From positions 1-12,205 of the forward strand of contig CAMLCX010000101.1 of NCBI GenBank assembly GCA_946478635.1: a stretch of 12,205 bases of DNA, written 5' to 3'. A program made the translations under genes and the position numbers. Positions 1 through 8,332 of the stretch are shown here, piece after piece (the stretch's first letter is position 1; every line of letters starts with the position of its first letter). Source of the stretch: an uncultured Pseudomonadota bacterium (GTDB lineage: Bacteria > Desulfobacterota_B > Binatia > UBA9968). The notes under the pieces were generated by a model. That model worked only from the letters and a program-made list of their open reading frames with translations, did no database searches and was not told where the DNA came from.

Positions 1-1430
1 GCATGCGCCGATATTTCGAGCGCATCGAGAATTGCCGCCATCGCCCGCTCTATCGCTTGCTGAAAAAACTATTCCATCTCAACCCGGGCCGCCATGGCTT
101 CAACGGCTGGCTGCCGGCGGAGCGGCCCGATCCGCCAAAGGATGCGCTTAAGGATCGCGAGATGATGCAGGTCATCGAGCGCTGCGCCTTCGGCGCGATC
201 GCCCGGCTGGAGCACCCGCTGAAGCGGTTATTCTGGTTCCTTCGCGCCAAGGGCGATCCCAATGATTGGCGGACCGTGCGGCGCAACGCCTTTGGCATTC
301 GCTATATACCGTTGACGACGGACAACGCGGCGCGTGCTGGCAGCCGTGAACGAATCTTGGAGGTCGCGCGCCGTTATCCGGATCGGCTGCGCGTTGAGTT
401 GAACGCGCTGGCAAGCCGTGTGCTGCTCGACGATCAAAAGCGCGCTGTGGGGGTTGAATATTTAAAGGGGCGTAATTTATATCGCGCTCATTCCGAGCCC
501 GCCGCGGATTCCGGCGACCGAAGGGTTGCGCGGGCCACAAAAGAGGTGATTCTCTGCGGCGGGGCGTTCAACACGCCGCAGTTGCTCAAACTCTCCGGCA
601 TCGGCGCGCGAGCGGAACTGGAACGCCATGGTATCGGCGTCGCGGTCGATTTGCCCGGTGTCGGGATGAATTTGCAGGACCGCTATGAGGTTAGCGTCGT
701 CTACCGCATGCGCGACAATTGGGAGTTTATGAACGGCGCCGAGTTTCGCAGCGGCGATCGTATCTTTCAGCAATGGCAAAGGACCCGGGAAGGGGTTTAT
801 GCAACCAACGGCGGAATGTTCGCGATACTCAAGAAATCGCGCCCGGACCGACCCTTGCCGGACTTATTTTGCATGAGTTTGCTGGCGCGGTTCGAAGGAT
901 ATTTCCCAGGTTATTCAAAATTGATTTCGGGCCACCGCAATTATCTGAGCTGGATCGTATTGAAGGCGCACACTGAAAACAACGCCGGGACGGTGACCCT
1001 GCAATCGGCTGATCCGCGCGACCCGCCGCGCGTCGATTTTCGCTACTTTGACGAGGGCAGTGATAAAGAGGGAATGGATCTTGACGCTGTCATCGATGGC
1101 GTCAAGTTCGTCCGCGGCTTTAGCTCCGAGCTAAAAAGAGAAGGTCTCATCGCCGAGGAACATCTGCCGGGCGATGGCGTGCAAAGCGACGAGCAGCTAC
1201 GCGATTTTGTGCGGCACAATGCGTGGGGGCATCACGCCTCATGCTCCTGTCCGATCGGACCGAAAGAAAAGGGCGGAGTCTTGAACAGCGATTTCCGCGT
1301 GCATGGCACGCAGGGTTTGCGTGTCGTAGATGCGTCGGTTTTTCCGCGAATCCCCGGGTTTTTCATCGTTAGCGCCGTTTACATGATCGGCGAGAAAGCG
1401 GCCGACGTTATCCTGGCGGACGCGCGCTGA
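1..1430 (+). CDS. GMC-family FAD oxidoreductase (choline dehydrogenase-like), 5' truncated by window edge
   Basis: This is the C-terminal ~475 residues of a glucose-methanol-choline flavoprotein, a family that oxidises alcohols or related groups with FAD. The first in-frame ATG is at base 3, but the N-terminal dinucleotide-binding GxGxxG region is absent, so the true start lies upstream of the window. Visible family landmarks are GRHGFNGWLP (~residues 29-38), the FAD-binding stretch EVILCGGAFNTPQLLKLSGI (~178-197), LPGVGMNLQDR (~213-223) and the C-terminal block with WGHHASCSCPIG (~408-419) and VVDASVFPRIPG (~440-451). His411 aligns with the first catalytic His of the family. The second catalytic His/Asn is not visible where expected: the segment reads IPGFFIVSAVYMIGEKAADV, which looks like a subfamily trait rather than damage. 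The substrate cannot be named. It faces the alpha-dioxygenase-like gene convergently, with a terminator-like hairpin between them. Confidence 0.9.
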   Translation, partial: MRRYFERIENCRHRPLYRLLKKLFHLNPGRHGFNGWLPAERPDPPKDALKDREMMQVIERCAFGAIARLEHPLKRLFWFLRAKGDPNDWRTVRRNAFGIRYIPLTTDNAARAGSRERILEVARRYPDRLRVELNALASRVLLDDQKRAVGVEYLKGRNLYRAHSEPAADSGDRRVARATKEVILCGGAFNTPQLLKLSGIGARAELERHGIGVAVDLPGVGMNLQDRYEVSVVYRMRDNWEFMNGAEFRSGDRIFQQWQRTREGVYATNGGMFAILKKSRPDRPLPDLFCMSLLARFEGYFPGYSKLISGHRNYLSWIVLKAHTENNAGTVTLQSADPRDPPRVDFRYFDEGSDKEGMDLDAVIDGVKFVRGFSSELKREGLIAEEHLPGDGVQSDEQLRDFVRHNAWGHHASCSCPIGPKEKGGVLNSDFRVHGTQGLRVVDASVFPRIPGFFIVSAVYMIGEKAADVILADAR

Positions 1431-1451
1431 CACTCAGGATTGAAATCCCAA

Positions 1452-1501
1452 GCGCTCGCCCGGTCAGACGCTTGTGAAACGCGGGCGCATTATTTTTGTT
1501 T
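1452..1501 (+). terminator. candidate intrinsic terminator after the GMC gene
   Basis: Arms GCGCTCGC (1452-1459) and GCGGGCGC (1481-1488) pair over 8 bp with one G-U wobble and a 21-nt loop. They are followed at once by the T-rich run ATTATTTTTGTTT (1489-1501). A second, competing stem, CAAGCG (1449-1454) with CGCTTG (1469-1474), overlaps it. It sits 21 bases after the GMC stop and its T-tract overlaps the last codons of the convergent gene, so it would act mainly on plus-strand transcripts. The loop is long, which lowers confidence. Confidence 0.45.
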
Positions 1502-4267
1502 GAACGAGACGTCGTTTTCCGCGCCGCGCCGAGGTTTCCACTGAAGCGAGTAGTATTCGCCGCGGTCGCGGGCCCACGGATCGAAAGCATTGATGACTGG
1601 CTCGAGCTCTGCTTTTAGCTCGGGAATCGTTCTCAACAGCACTCGTTTGAGCGGCGAGATTTCCATCTCGTGGCCATTGGGCCTGCCTTTCTCCATCACC
1701 TTCCCGTCGGGGCCGTTTTCGTTTATCCATGTGACGCCGAAGTGAGTGTAGAACTCCGGGCGGAAACTCGAAGTCAAAAAGCGATCACTGAAGAGCCGGC
1801 GCGACGCATTCAGAATAAATATTTGAAATTGAGTTTCCGAGATCGCGAATCCGTGCGGCCGCACGAACTCGGAAAGCCAACCGACCATGGCGTCAAGATC
1901 TTCGATGTTGTCGACGAGAGTTCCGTCCGGATGGCCGAGACAATCATTGATCTCGCTGCCGTCGTCGTTCTTCCGCGAGTTGGAAATCGTTTTCGTTATG
2001 TCGCAACGGTGTTGCCCGTAAATGTTGCGTAGCTGTGCCGCGATCTTTTGCTGCTCGGCGCGCTGCGGTGAATCCTTCGGCAAGCGCGGGTCGATGAATT
2101 CGTCAAAACCGGTCAATTGCTTGAGACCGTACTGGCGGCGAAATTCATTGTAGCGCGGGATGCCCCGTTCACGGTCGCGAATGATATCGAGTGACAAAAC
2201 ATCCACTTTTCCGGTTGGGCTCTTTAGCCGCGGCATCGGCAGGTTCTGCAGAAACAGCGGGTGGTTGTGAAGCGTCAACACTCCCATGCGTTGGCGGCCG
2301 AGAGATAGCGCCCAATTGGCCATTCCTTGTTGTCGCATCGCATCGGTCGCTTTGCCACGCAAAACACGGGTGATGGGAATGCTCGAATGGATTTCATTCG
2401 CATCGCTCTTTAGGTCACGAAACTCAATCACGTCGGGAACCATCGGATGCAGACGGTAAGCGTTGACGAATTCTTCCGGAAAATTAAAAGGCGAGCCGAA
2501 ATGATAAGTCCCGCCGTTCACGTCGGCTTTGTCGCTGCCGAGACCGAAGATGCCCGGACCGGCGGCGAAGGCGGAGTACAGGTCACGCGAGTTTTTACCT
2601 TTCGGCGATTGGGCCAAGCGTTGCAGCACTTTTTCGAGGGCGGCGGCGGCGAGCGGTTGCTTGTGCAGTAAGCCCGACCAGTTGGCGTTCATCGCGAGAT
2701 AGAGCGGCTCGTTGTAGAGGAGTTGTGTCGTCCATTCGATGGTGTGGATCTTGGCGATTTCCGCCGCTACCACCAGGCGGGCTATCTCGAATAGTTCACC
2801 GGAGCTGACATCCTTGTTCTGGATCATTTTGTCCGGCTGTGCCGGGTTTCGCAGGCCGGAGTCGTCTTTGGGATGGGCCGCGGCTTGACGGCGGAACTCT
2901 TCGACAAAGAGGTTGTGCTCGCGCGCAAAAACATTGTGAAAAAAACTCAGGCCGATGCTCCAGTTGTCCGGAAAGGCGACGGCTTCCTGGCCCGCCCACT
3001 GGGAATTTTGCGGATCGGACGATTGCAGTACAGGAAGGTAACCACGGCCCTCAGCGTCTCCCGCCATTGATTCGAGCAGAAGTTTGGCCGGGTCCCGCGG
3101 ATCGCGTTTGACGCGCCGCCAGGACGTTTCGTCGTAGCCGTAAATCTGCGACGCATCCCACCACGCGGTGACTCTATTCAACGTCGTCCTTGGCGCCCGC
3201 GACATGCGGCGCTGTCCGTTGACAAGAAATTTGGCCGGCGGTGTATTTTCGGCTACGAAACCTTTGTCGATCCGATCCTCGGGGCGGCAGCCGAGCGCTT
3301 TGATGTCATCCGAGGCCAGCGCTATTTCACCATCTCCGGCGCGCTTCATGGCGCATCCCATAGGCATCAGCTCGGCCTGGTTGCGACCCTCCTCCAGGTG
3401 CGAAAACCAGTCGTGGGTCATGAACTGGATCCAGAATGCCGCGAGGACATTGATGTGGTTGGCCTTCCGATAATCGCAGTTCGTTGCCGGCCGGTTTCTC
3501 CCGATGCCCGGCCCGGCATCGCAGTTCTCGGGCGACGACTGCGCGCGGGTAAACAGCATGCGGCTGATCAGTTGAGGATCGGGCTTTAGCAGGTCAAGGC
3601 GGTTGCCATGCCGGTTCCTCGTGATTTCGTCCGCGGCCGACTCGGGAAAAGTCGATTCGAACTCCACATTGCGCGCCAAGGGCTGATTGACCGACCCCAT
3701 CAGCGGGTTGAGAATGTCGTTGCAAATACCCGTGAGCGTGCGGAAGCGAATCGTTTCGCCGGAGCATTTTTGCGGGCCGTCGGCGCCGACGGCGGCGAAC
3801 AACGGATGATCTTTCGGAAATCTCAGCTGCGGCCATAGGCTCGTGAGATTGCCGGAAGAATATTCCGGGTAGGTTCCGCCGTTGTCGAAAAGATTGAACT
3901 TGAGCAACTCGATGCGCTGGTACTCGAGGTCAAGAAGCGCGCCGTTGATGCCCCGCCGATTTGGACTGAGAACATCGAGCGGCGCGGTCCAACCCGCGAA
4001 GCGGCTTTGTTCGCCGCCCGCGGACCAGTATTGAGGCCAATCGATCCACGGCGTCTTGCGCCAGACGACCGCGGTTTCGCCGCCGCGGCAGCGGGCCGTG
4101 TCTTCGGACACTTTGCCGAGAAATCTTTTCGAGCGATCGTTGGCGACGTCGCGCAGGCCGCCGAAGGCGTAAGCCATGCAGCTTCCCAATCGAGATGTTC
4201 GAAGGACCGCATAGGCTCCAAGCAAGAGGGCAAGGAGCAGCGAGCCGACTAGAAACTTTCTTCTCAT
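1490..4267 (-). CDS. Membrane-anchored haem fatty-acid alpha-dioxygenase-like protein (peroxidase-cyclooxygenase superfamily)
   Basis: A 925-residue haem protein. The chosen ATG (4267) gives MRRKFLVGSLLLALLLGAYA, a basic start followed by a hydrophobic anchor or signal at ~5-23; a TTG start at 4309 would add 14 residues and bury that signal. Neither start has a clear Shine-Dalgarno. Visible motifs (ATG numbering): distal haem site FWIQFMTHDW, His285; WWDASQIYG (369-377); FFHNVFAREHN (442-452); IHTIEWT (507-513); proximal site YRLHPMVPD with Tyr604 three residues before His607; RDRERGIPRYNEFRR (697-711); GFAISETQFQIF (806-817); ASRRLFSDRFLTSSF (821-835). These match plant-type alpha-dioxygenase more closely than ordinary animal-type peroxidases. 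Family members add O2 to the alpha carbon of fatty acids, giving 2-hydroperoxides that decay to shorter aldehydes. Plant enzymes are about 640 residues; the excess here is mostly N-terminal (~24-260), plus a Cys-containing insert near 740-780. The exact substrate is inference. Confidence 0.85.
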   Translation of the reverse strand: MRRKFLVGSLLLALLLGAYAVLRTSRLGSCMAYAFGGLRDVANDRSKRFLGKVSEDTARCRGGETAVVWRKTPWIDWPQYWSAGGEQSRFAGWTAPLDVLSPNRRGINGALLDLEYQRIELLKFNLFDNGGTYPEYSSGNLTSLWPQLRFPKDHPLFAAVGADGPQKCSGETIRFRTLTGICNDILNPLMGSVNQPLARNVEFESTFPESAADEITRNRHGNRLDLLKPDPQLISRMLFTRAQSSPENCDAGPGIGRNRPATNCDYRKANHINVLAAFWIQFMTHDWFSHLEEGRNQAELMPMGCAMKRAGDGEIALASDDIKALGCRPEDRIDKGFVAENTPPAKFLVNGQRRMSRAPRTTLNRVTAWWDASQIYGYDETSWRRVKRDPRDPAKLLLESMAGDAEGRGYLPVLQSSDPQNSQWAGQEAVAFPDNWSIGLSFFHNVFAREHNLFVEEFRRQAAAHPKDDSGLRNPAQPDKMIQNKDVSSGELFEIARLVVAAEIAKIHTIEWTTQLLYNEPLYLAMNANWSGLLHKQPLAAAALEKVLQRLAQSPKGKNSRDLYSAFAAGPGIFGLGSDKADVNGGTYHFGSPFNFPEEFVNAYRLHPMVPDVIEFRDLKSDANEIHSSIPITRVLRGKATDAMRQQGMANWALSLGRQRMGVLTLHNHPLFLQNLPMPRLKSPTGKVDVLSLDIIRDRERGIPRYNEFRRQYGLKQLTGFDEFIDPRLPKDSPQRAEQQKIAAQLRNIYGQHRCDITKTISNSRKNDDGSEINDCLGHPDGTLVDNIEDLDAMVGWLSEFVRPHGFAISETQFQIFILNASRRLFSDRFLTSSFRPEFYTHFGVTWINENGPDGKVMEKGRPNGHEMEISPLKRVLLRTIPELKAELEPVINAFDPWARDRGEYYSLQWKPRRGAENDVSFKQK

Positions 4268-4363
4268 GATCGAGCGGCCAGTATGCGGGAACGCGCGGGG
4301 ATTAGTCAATTTGGAGTTGGAATTTCATTCCAAGCCGCCGGTTGCCGTGGCCCGCAGCCGCAA

Positions 4364-4392
4364 TTGCTCTTCAGCGGCAAACTGGGTATAGC
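4364..4392 (+). promoter_or_regulatory. weak candidate sigma-70 promoter in the divergent intergenic region
   Basis: The 170-base gap 4268-4437 separates two divergent genes and must hold both promoters. On the plus strand, TTGCTC (4364-4369) and TATAGC (4387-4392) lie 17 bases apart, matching the consensus at 3/6 and 4/6 positions. This would start transcription ~40 bases before the transporter ATG. I found no comparably placed pair for the minus-strand gene. No ribosome-binding site is evident upstream of either start. Confidence 0.25.
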
Positions 4393-4437
4393 TCAAACAC
4401 ACTTCCGCATTTTCTTCCCAGTGATTGTTCTTGGCCA

Positions 4438-5313
4438 ATGACTTCGATTCCTGCTGAATTTTACGCGCTGGCCAACGCGTTTCTTTTTGCGCTGCACAAT
4501 CTTTTCACCAAGAAGGCATTGCGGTACTCGAATCCGGCCACCGCGGTGATCAGCAGCCTGCTGATCAATATTATTTTTCTCTGGAGCGTGTCGATTCTGA
4601 TCGTGCCGCTTTCGTCTTTGACGAGCGCTTCGATCCTGATCTTCGTCGGCGTGGGCTTCTTCCAGCCGGGACTGACCCGGCTGCTCAGTTACAAGGGGAT
4701 CGATGCTCTGGGCGTTGCCATCACCGATCCGATCCGCGCCACCACGCCGCTCTTCAGCGCCGCCATGGCGATCGTCTTTCTCGGCGAGAAGATTACCTTG
4801 CCGATTATTGTTGCGACCCTGATGATCATCGCCGGGATCACGTTGTTATCCTGGCGCGGTTCGATGAAGCTTGCCGGCTCGGCGGTTTTTCTCTGGTATC
4901 CCATCGCCGCATCGGCACTGGCTGGCGCGACACAAGTCGTGCGCAAGTTTGGCCTGGCCGCGGTGCCGCACCCGTTTCTCGCCGCCGCGGTGACGGCGAC
5001 ATCGTCTTTTGTCGTGTCGATCTTGACGCTCTGGTATGTCGAGAAGAATAAGGAAACCTGGAAGATGAACCGGCAATGTTTCTGGTGGTTTCTCGCCGCC
5101 GGCGTGACGATCAGCCTGGGTATGACGTGCATTTATTACGCCCTCGATCTGGGAAAGGTCTCCGTGGTGATTCCGATCAGCAGCACAGGACCCTTTTTCT
5201 CATTGATCCTGGCGGCCATTTTCCTGCGTGATGTCGAAAAGGTGACTCTGCGGATCGTTACGAGCGCGGCGATGATCGTCGGCGGAGTCGTTCTATTGAC
5301 GCTGTGGAAATAG
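4438..5313 (+). CDS. EamA/DMT superfamily inner-membrane transporter
   Basis: A 291-residue, very hydrophobic protein with about ten predicted membrane segments arranged as two EamA-type halves. Each half ends in the family's recognisable pattern: the first has ITDPIRATTPLFSAAMAIVF then LGEKITLP, and the second has VVIPISSTGPFFSLILAAIF then LRDVEKVTLR. These proteins export or import small metabolites (amino acids, nucleotides, sugars and others), and the substrate cannot be read from sequence. The ATG at 4438 was chosen because it starts directly before the first membrane helix and gives the family's usual ~290-300 residues; an upstream TTG at 4342 would add 32 low-plausibility residues. No convincing Shine-Dalgarno is seen. 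It is divergent from the dioxygenase gene and precedes the molybdenum-hydroxylase gene by 100 bases on the same strand, so co-transcription with the latter is possible but unproven. Confidence 0.88.
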   Translation: MTSIPAEFYALANAFLFALHNLFTKKALRYSNPATAVISSLLINIIFLWSVSILIVPLSSLTSASILIFVGVGFFQPGLTRLLSYKGIDALGVAITDPIRATTPLFSAAMAIVFLGEKITLPIIVATLMIIAGITLLSWRGSMKLAGSAVFLWYPIAASALAGATQVVRKFGLAAVPHPFLAAAVTATSSFVVSILTLWYVEKNKETWKMNRQCFWWFLAAGVTISLGMTCIYYALDLGKVSVVIPISSTGPFFSLILAAIFLRDVEKVTLRIVTSAAMIVGGVVLLTLWK

Positions 5314-5413
5314 TTGCCTGTGATTGGTTCTGGACGCAGTGGATTTCCTGGATTGCTTTCCAAACAAGACAAAAAACGATATGAGAAGCCGAACGCAACT
5401 TACGGGGTAACGG

Positions 5414-7732
5414 ATGGCTAACTATTCAGTCGTAGGGCAATCGGTTTATCGCACCGACGCAAACCCGAAGGTGACGGGGCGGGCGCTGCACGTTGGCAAT
5501 ATCGAGATGCCGGGCGTGCTCCATGTCGCCGTTTTGCGGAGCCCGTATCCGCATGCGCGCATTACGCGCATCGAAAAGTCCGAGGCCGAGAAGCTTGATG
5601 GTGTGGCCGTAGTATTGACCGGCGCCGAGATCGCCAGAATGCCGGGGATTGATGCGCACTTCGGCCCGGCGTTTCGCGACCAGCCGATTCTCGCGGTTGA
5701 ACGAGTCTGTTACGCAGGCGATCCCGTGGTCGCGGTGGCGGCCGTTGACAAGCGCACCGCGGAAGACGCGCTGCAGCTGGTCGAGGTCGATTACGAGCCG
5801 CTCCCCGCCGTGCACGACGTGCTCGAAGCAGCCAGGCCGGGCTCGGCGCTGGTGCACGAGCAGCACCGGCCGGCGAAAGCGTTTGCCGACCTGGCTCATG
5901 TCAAGGCCGGCCAGCAATCGAACGTCTGCTATCATTTCAAGCTTCGCACGGGCGATGTCGACAAGGCGTTCGCGGAAGCCGACAGAATATTCGAGGATAC
6001 GTTCAGCTCCCCGCCGGCGCAGCATGTGCCGATGGAACCCCACGTCACGCTGGCCTACTTCGACGAGCATGATCGCCTGAATATCTGGACCGCCAGTCAA
6101 TCGCCGTCGTACGTACGCACCGAAATTGCCGCAACGTTCGGCATACCGATGAACCGCATTCGTGTGCGCGTGCCCTACATCGGCGGCGGCTACGGCGCGA
6201 AGCTCTACGCCAAGCTCGAACCGCTTTGCACCGTGCTTGCGTTGATCACGAAAAAGCCGGTGCGTTACGCGTTGACGCGCGAAGAAGAGTTTTTGACCAT
6301 CACCAAGCACAAAGTGGTCACGAAGATCAAAACCGCGATCAAGGACGGCGCCATCAGCGCGCGCAAGTGCGAAGTCTACTGGGACACCGGCGCGTACGCC
6401 GAAATCGGCCCGCGCATCGGCCACAAGTCCGGTTACACGTCGGCGGGTCCGTACCGGATCCCCAACGTTTGGATCGATTCCTACTGCGTCTACACCAACA
6501 AAGTGCCGGCCGGCGCCTTTCGCGGCTTCGGCGTGCCGCAAGTCATTTGGGCCTATGACTCGCAGACCGACATGATCGCGCGCGCCATCGGCGCCGATCC
6601 TGTCGAATTCCGTTTGAAGCCTGCGTTGGACGAGGGCGAGCGCTTCGCCACCGGCACGCCGGTGAAATCCTTCGGCATCAAGCAGGCGATCCGCCAGGCG
6701 GCGCAAGCGATCGAGTGGTCGAAGCCGCGGTCGGTGCAGAGCGGCACCAAGTTGCGCGGCAAAGGCATCGCGGCGGGCGTGAAGGCGGTGCTCACACCGT
6801 CGATTTCAGGCGCAATCGTTATTCTCAACGCCGACGGCAGCGCCAACGTGCTCAGCAGCACGGTGGAGATGGGCCAGGGATCGGAAACAACCATGGGGCA
6901 GATCGTCGCGGAGGAGCTGGCGATCGCGCCAGACCGCGTGCACATCGTCCAGCCTGACACCGATGTGACGCCCTACGATACCATCACCGCGGGCAGCCGC
7001 TCCACTTATCACATGGGCAATGCGGTGCGCATGGCTGCCGCGAAAATCAAGAAGGAGCTATGCGAAGTCGTTGCGTCGAAGCTCGAGGTCGATCCCGACG
7101 ATCTGCTTCTGCGTAACAGCCGTGTCGTCGTACGCGGCATGGAAGAGAAGGGCATGGCGATCGGTGAAATTTTTCTTGCCAAGTTCGGCAGTCTCGGCAC
7201 GACGCTAGCGGCGGAAGCTGTGTGCCAGCCGGCGGCGGCCCACATGGACCCGGAAACCGGCCAGTCGGAAAAGTGCACCGAATACTGGTTTCCCTCGGCC
7301 ACCGCCGCGGAAGTCGAAGTTGACACGGAAACGGGACAGGTCAAAATCCTGCAACTCGTCAGCGTCGGCGATACCGGCACGGCGATCAATCCGCGCCATT
7401 GCGAGCAACAACTACAGGGCGCTGCGATCATGCATCTGGGACTAACGATGTTCGAGGAGATGATCTTCGACGAAGGCCAGCTCGTAAACGGCTCGTTGCT
7501 CGACTATCAGGTGGCTTCCTTCAAGGACATGCCGCAGTCGGTGCAACCGATCGTCGTTCAGGTGCCGCACGAAGACGGCCCGTTCGGCGCAAAAGGCGTC
7601 GGCGAGACCGGCGCGTTAACCGTGGCGCCGGCCATCGCCAACGCGATTCATGACGCCGTCGGCGTGCGCATTCGCGACCTGCCGATCACGCCGGAAAAAG
7701 TCTTGCGGGCGCTGGTCGAGGCAAAAAAATAG
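5414..7732 (+). CDS. Xanthine dehydrogenase-family molybdopterin-binding (large) subunit
   Basis: A 772-residue catalytic subunit of a molybdenum hydroxylase, which uses molybdopterin cytosine dinucleotide to hydroxylate heterocycles, aldehydes or related substrates with water-derived oxygen. The N-terminal a/b hammerhead domain (~15-130) begins with TGRALHVGNIEMPGVLH. Cofactor motifs follow in order: QHVPMEPH (203-210), GGGYGAK (257-263), GAFRGFG (367-373), EMGQGSETT (485-493) and GAKGVGETG (725-733), with Glu731 as the expected catalytic base. The active-site loop GAFRGFG is not the Cys-containing AYRCSFR of form I carbon monoxide dehydrogenase, so CO oxidation is unlikely; the true substrate is unknown. 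The start ATG follows a G-rich stretch (ACGGGGTAACGG) that can serve as a weak ribosome-binding site. The FAD (CoxM-like) and 2Fe-2S (CoxS-like) partners usually encoded alongside are absent from both flanks; they may be encoded elsewhere. Confidence 0.93.
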   Translation: MANYSVVGQSVYRTDANPKVTGRALHVGNIEMPGVLHVAVLRSPYPHARITRIEKSEAEKLDGVAVVLTGAEIARMPGIDAHFGPAFRDQPILAVERVCYAGDPVVAVAAVDKRTAEDALQLVEVDYEPLPAVHDVLEAARPGSALVHEQHRPAKAFADLAHVKAGQQSNVCYHFKLRTGDVDKAFAEADRIFEDTFSSPPAQHVPMEPHVTLAYFDEHDRLNIWTASQSPSYVRTEIAATFGIPMNRIRVRVPYIGGGYGAKLYAKLEPLCTVLALITKKPVRYALTREEEFLTITKHKVVTKIKTAIKDGAISARKCEVYWDTGAYAEIGPRIGHKSGYTSAGPYRIPNVWIDSYCVYTNKVPAGAFRGFGVPQVIWAYDSQTDMIARAIGADPVEFRLKPALDEGERFATGTPVKSFGIKQAIRQAAQAIEWSKPRSVQSGTKLRGKGIAAGVKAVLTPSISGAIVILNADGSANVLSSTVEMGQGSETTMGQIVAEELAIAPDRVHIVQPDTDVTPYDTITAGSRSTYHMGNAVRMAAAKIKKELCEVVASKLEVDPDDLLLRNSRVVVRGMEEKGMAIGEIFLAKFGSLGTTLAAEAVCQPAAAHMDPETGQSEKCTEYWFPSATAAEVEVDTETGQVKILQLVSVGDTGTAINPRHCEQQLQGAAIMHLGLTMFEEMIFDEGQLVNGSLLDYQVASFKDMPQSVQPIVVQVPHEDGPFGAKGVGETGALTVAPAIANAIHDAVGVRIRDLPITPEKVLRALVEAKK

Positions 7733-7755
7733 GTAGGTGAAAGATCGCCGAAAAG

Positions 7756-7772
7756 CCGGCGCGGCTTGCCGG
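7756..7772. terminator. short hairpin between convergent genes
   Basis: CCGGC (7756-7760) and GCCGG (7768-7772) can form a 5-bp stem with a 7-nt loop in the 47-base gap between the convergent molybdenum-hydroxylase and DUF3617 genes. No T-tract follows on either strand, so it would at best be a weak or factor-assisted terminator. Confidence 0.25.
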
Positions 7773-7779
7773 AATGAAT

Positions 7780-8289
7780 TTACCGCTGTTTCACCGCGCC
7801 CTTTTTCAATTCGTCCATGTTGATGTTGGGCATGCCGGGCATCGACATATCGCCGGGCTTTTGGCCGGCTTTGCACGGACCCAGCCATTTTGCTTCGATC
7901 ACGGACGACGATTCCTTCATTCCTTTCAGGGGCGGCTCGTAGATCGTCTTGATGTCGGCCCTGTAGGCAGAGTCGAAGCGGCCTGTGAACACGGCGCGTG
8001 TTTTCGCCGTGCTGTTTTCCACCTTGCACGCCGATTCGGCGACGACTTTGTCGCCTTCTTTGCGCACCTCGTTCTTGCTGCACTGCATTTTCTGACGTTC
8101 GCCCATGTCCTTTTGCATCATGTCGTCGGTTTTTTCGTCAACGCACTGTTGCATCGCCGGCATAGCTTTGGTTTGCCCGCCCGATATTTTTATTTCCCAC
8201 AGGCCGGATTTGCGCTTAGGCGCATCGAATGATGCAGCCGTGGCCGGACTGGCAACCAGCAAAGCAACGAATAGAGCAAAATATTGCAT
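7780..8289 (-). CDS. DUF3617 domain-containing secreted protein
   Basis: A 169-residue protein with a clear Sec signal peptide (MQYFALFVALLVASPATAA, likely cleaved after the AxA at ~19), so it should act in the periplasm. The mature part is a textbook DUF3617 protein: KSGLWEIKISGG near the N-terminus, CVDEKT, a second Cys in the KMQCSK segment, then VVAESACKVENST, AVFTGRFDSAYRADIKTIYE and EAKWLGPCKAGQKPGDM. The family has no established biochemical function. Four Cys at conserved spacing suggest disulfides in the exported protein, and the protein is rich in Met. The ATG at 8289 is preceded by GGAG at good distance (ACGGAGATTTCTT), supporting the start. It lies 51 bases downstream of bioB on the same strand, with a hairpin at the bioB stop between them, so it may be read independently or as attenuated read-through. 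Confidence 0.9.
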   Translation of the reverse strand: MQYFALFVALLVASPATAASFDAPKRKSGLWEIKISGGQTKAMPAMQQCVDEKTDDMMQKDMGERQKMQCSKNEVRKEGDKVVAESACKVENSTAKTRAVFTGRFDSAYRADIKTIYEPPLKGMKESSSVIEAKWLGPCKAGQKPGDMSMPGMPNINMDELKKGAVKQR

Positions 8290-8332
8290 AAGAAATCTCC
8301 GTCGATAGAAAGACGTCTGAGGATTTGCTTGC

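Noticed and set aside
4268..4309. TTG start for the alpha-dioxygenase-like gene, adding 14 residues
   Set aside because: The ATG at 4267 places the basic-hydrophobic anchor at the very N-terminus; the extension has no ribosome-binding site.
4342..4437. Upstream TTG start for the EamA transporter
   Set aside because: Adds a polar 32-residue leader not typical of the family; the ATG at 4438 begins right before the first helix.
5426..6706. Long open frame of ~426 codons on the minus strand inside the molybdenum-hydroxylase gene
   Set aside because: Arg/His/Val-rich translation without domains, fully antisense to a gene with intact cofactor motifs; a GC-rich shadow frame.
5414..7732. Form I carbon monoxide dehydrogenase large subunit
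   Set aside because: The active-site loop is GAFRGFG, not the Cys-containing AYRCSFR needed for the Mo-Cu site.
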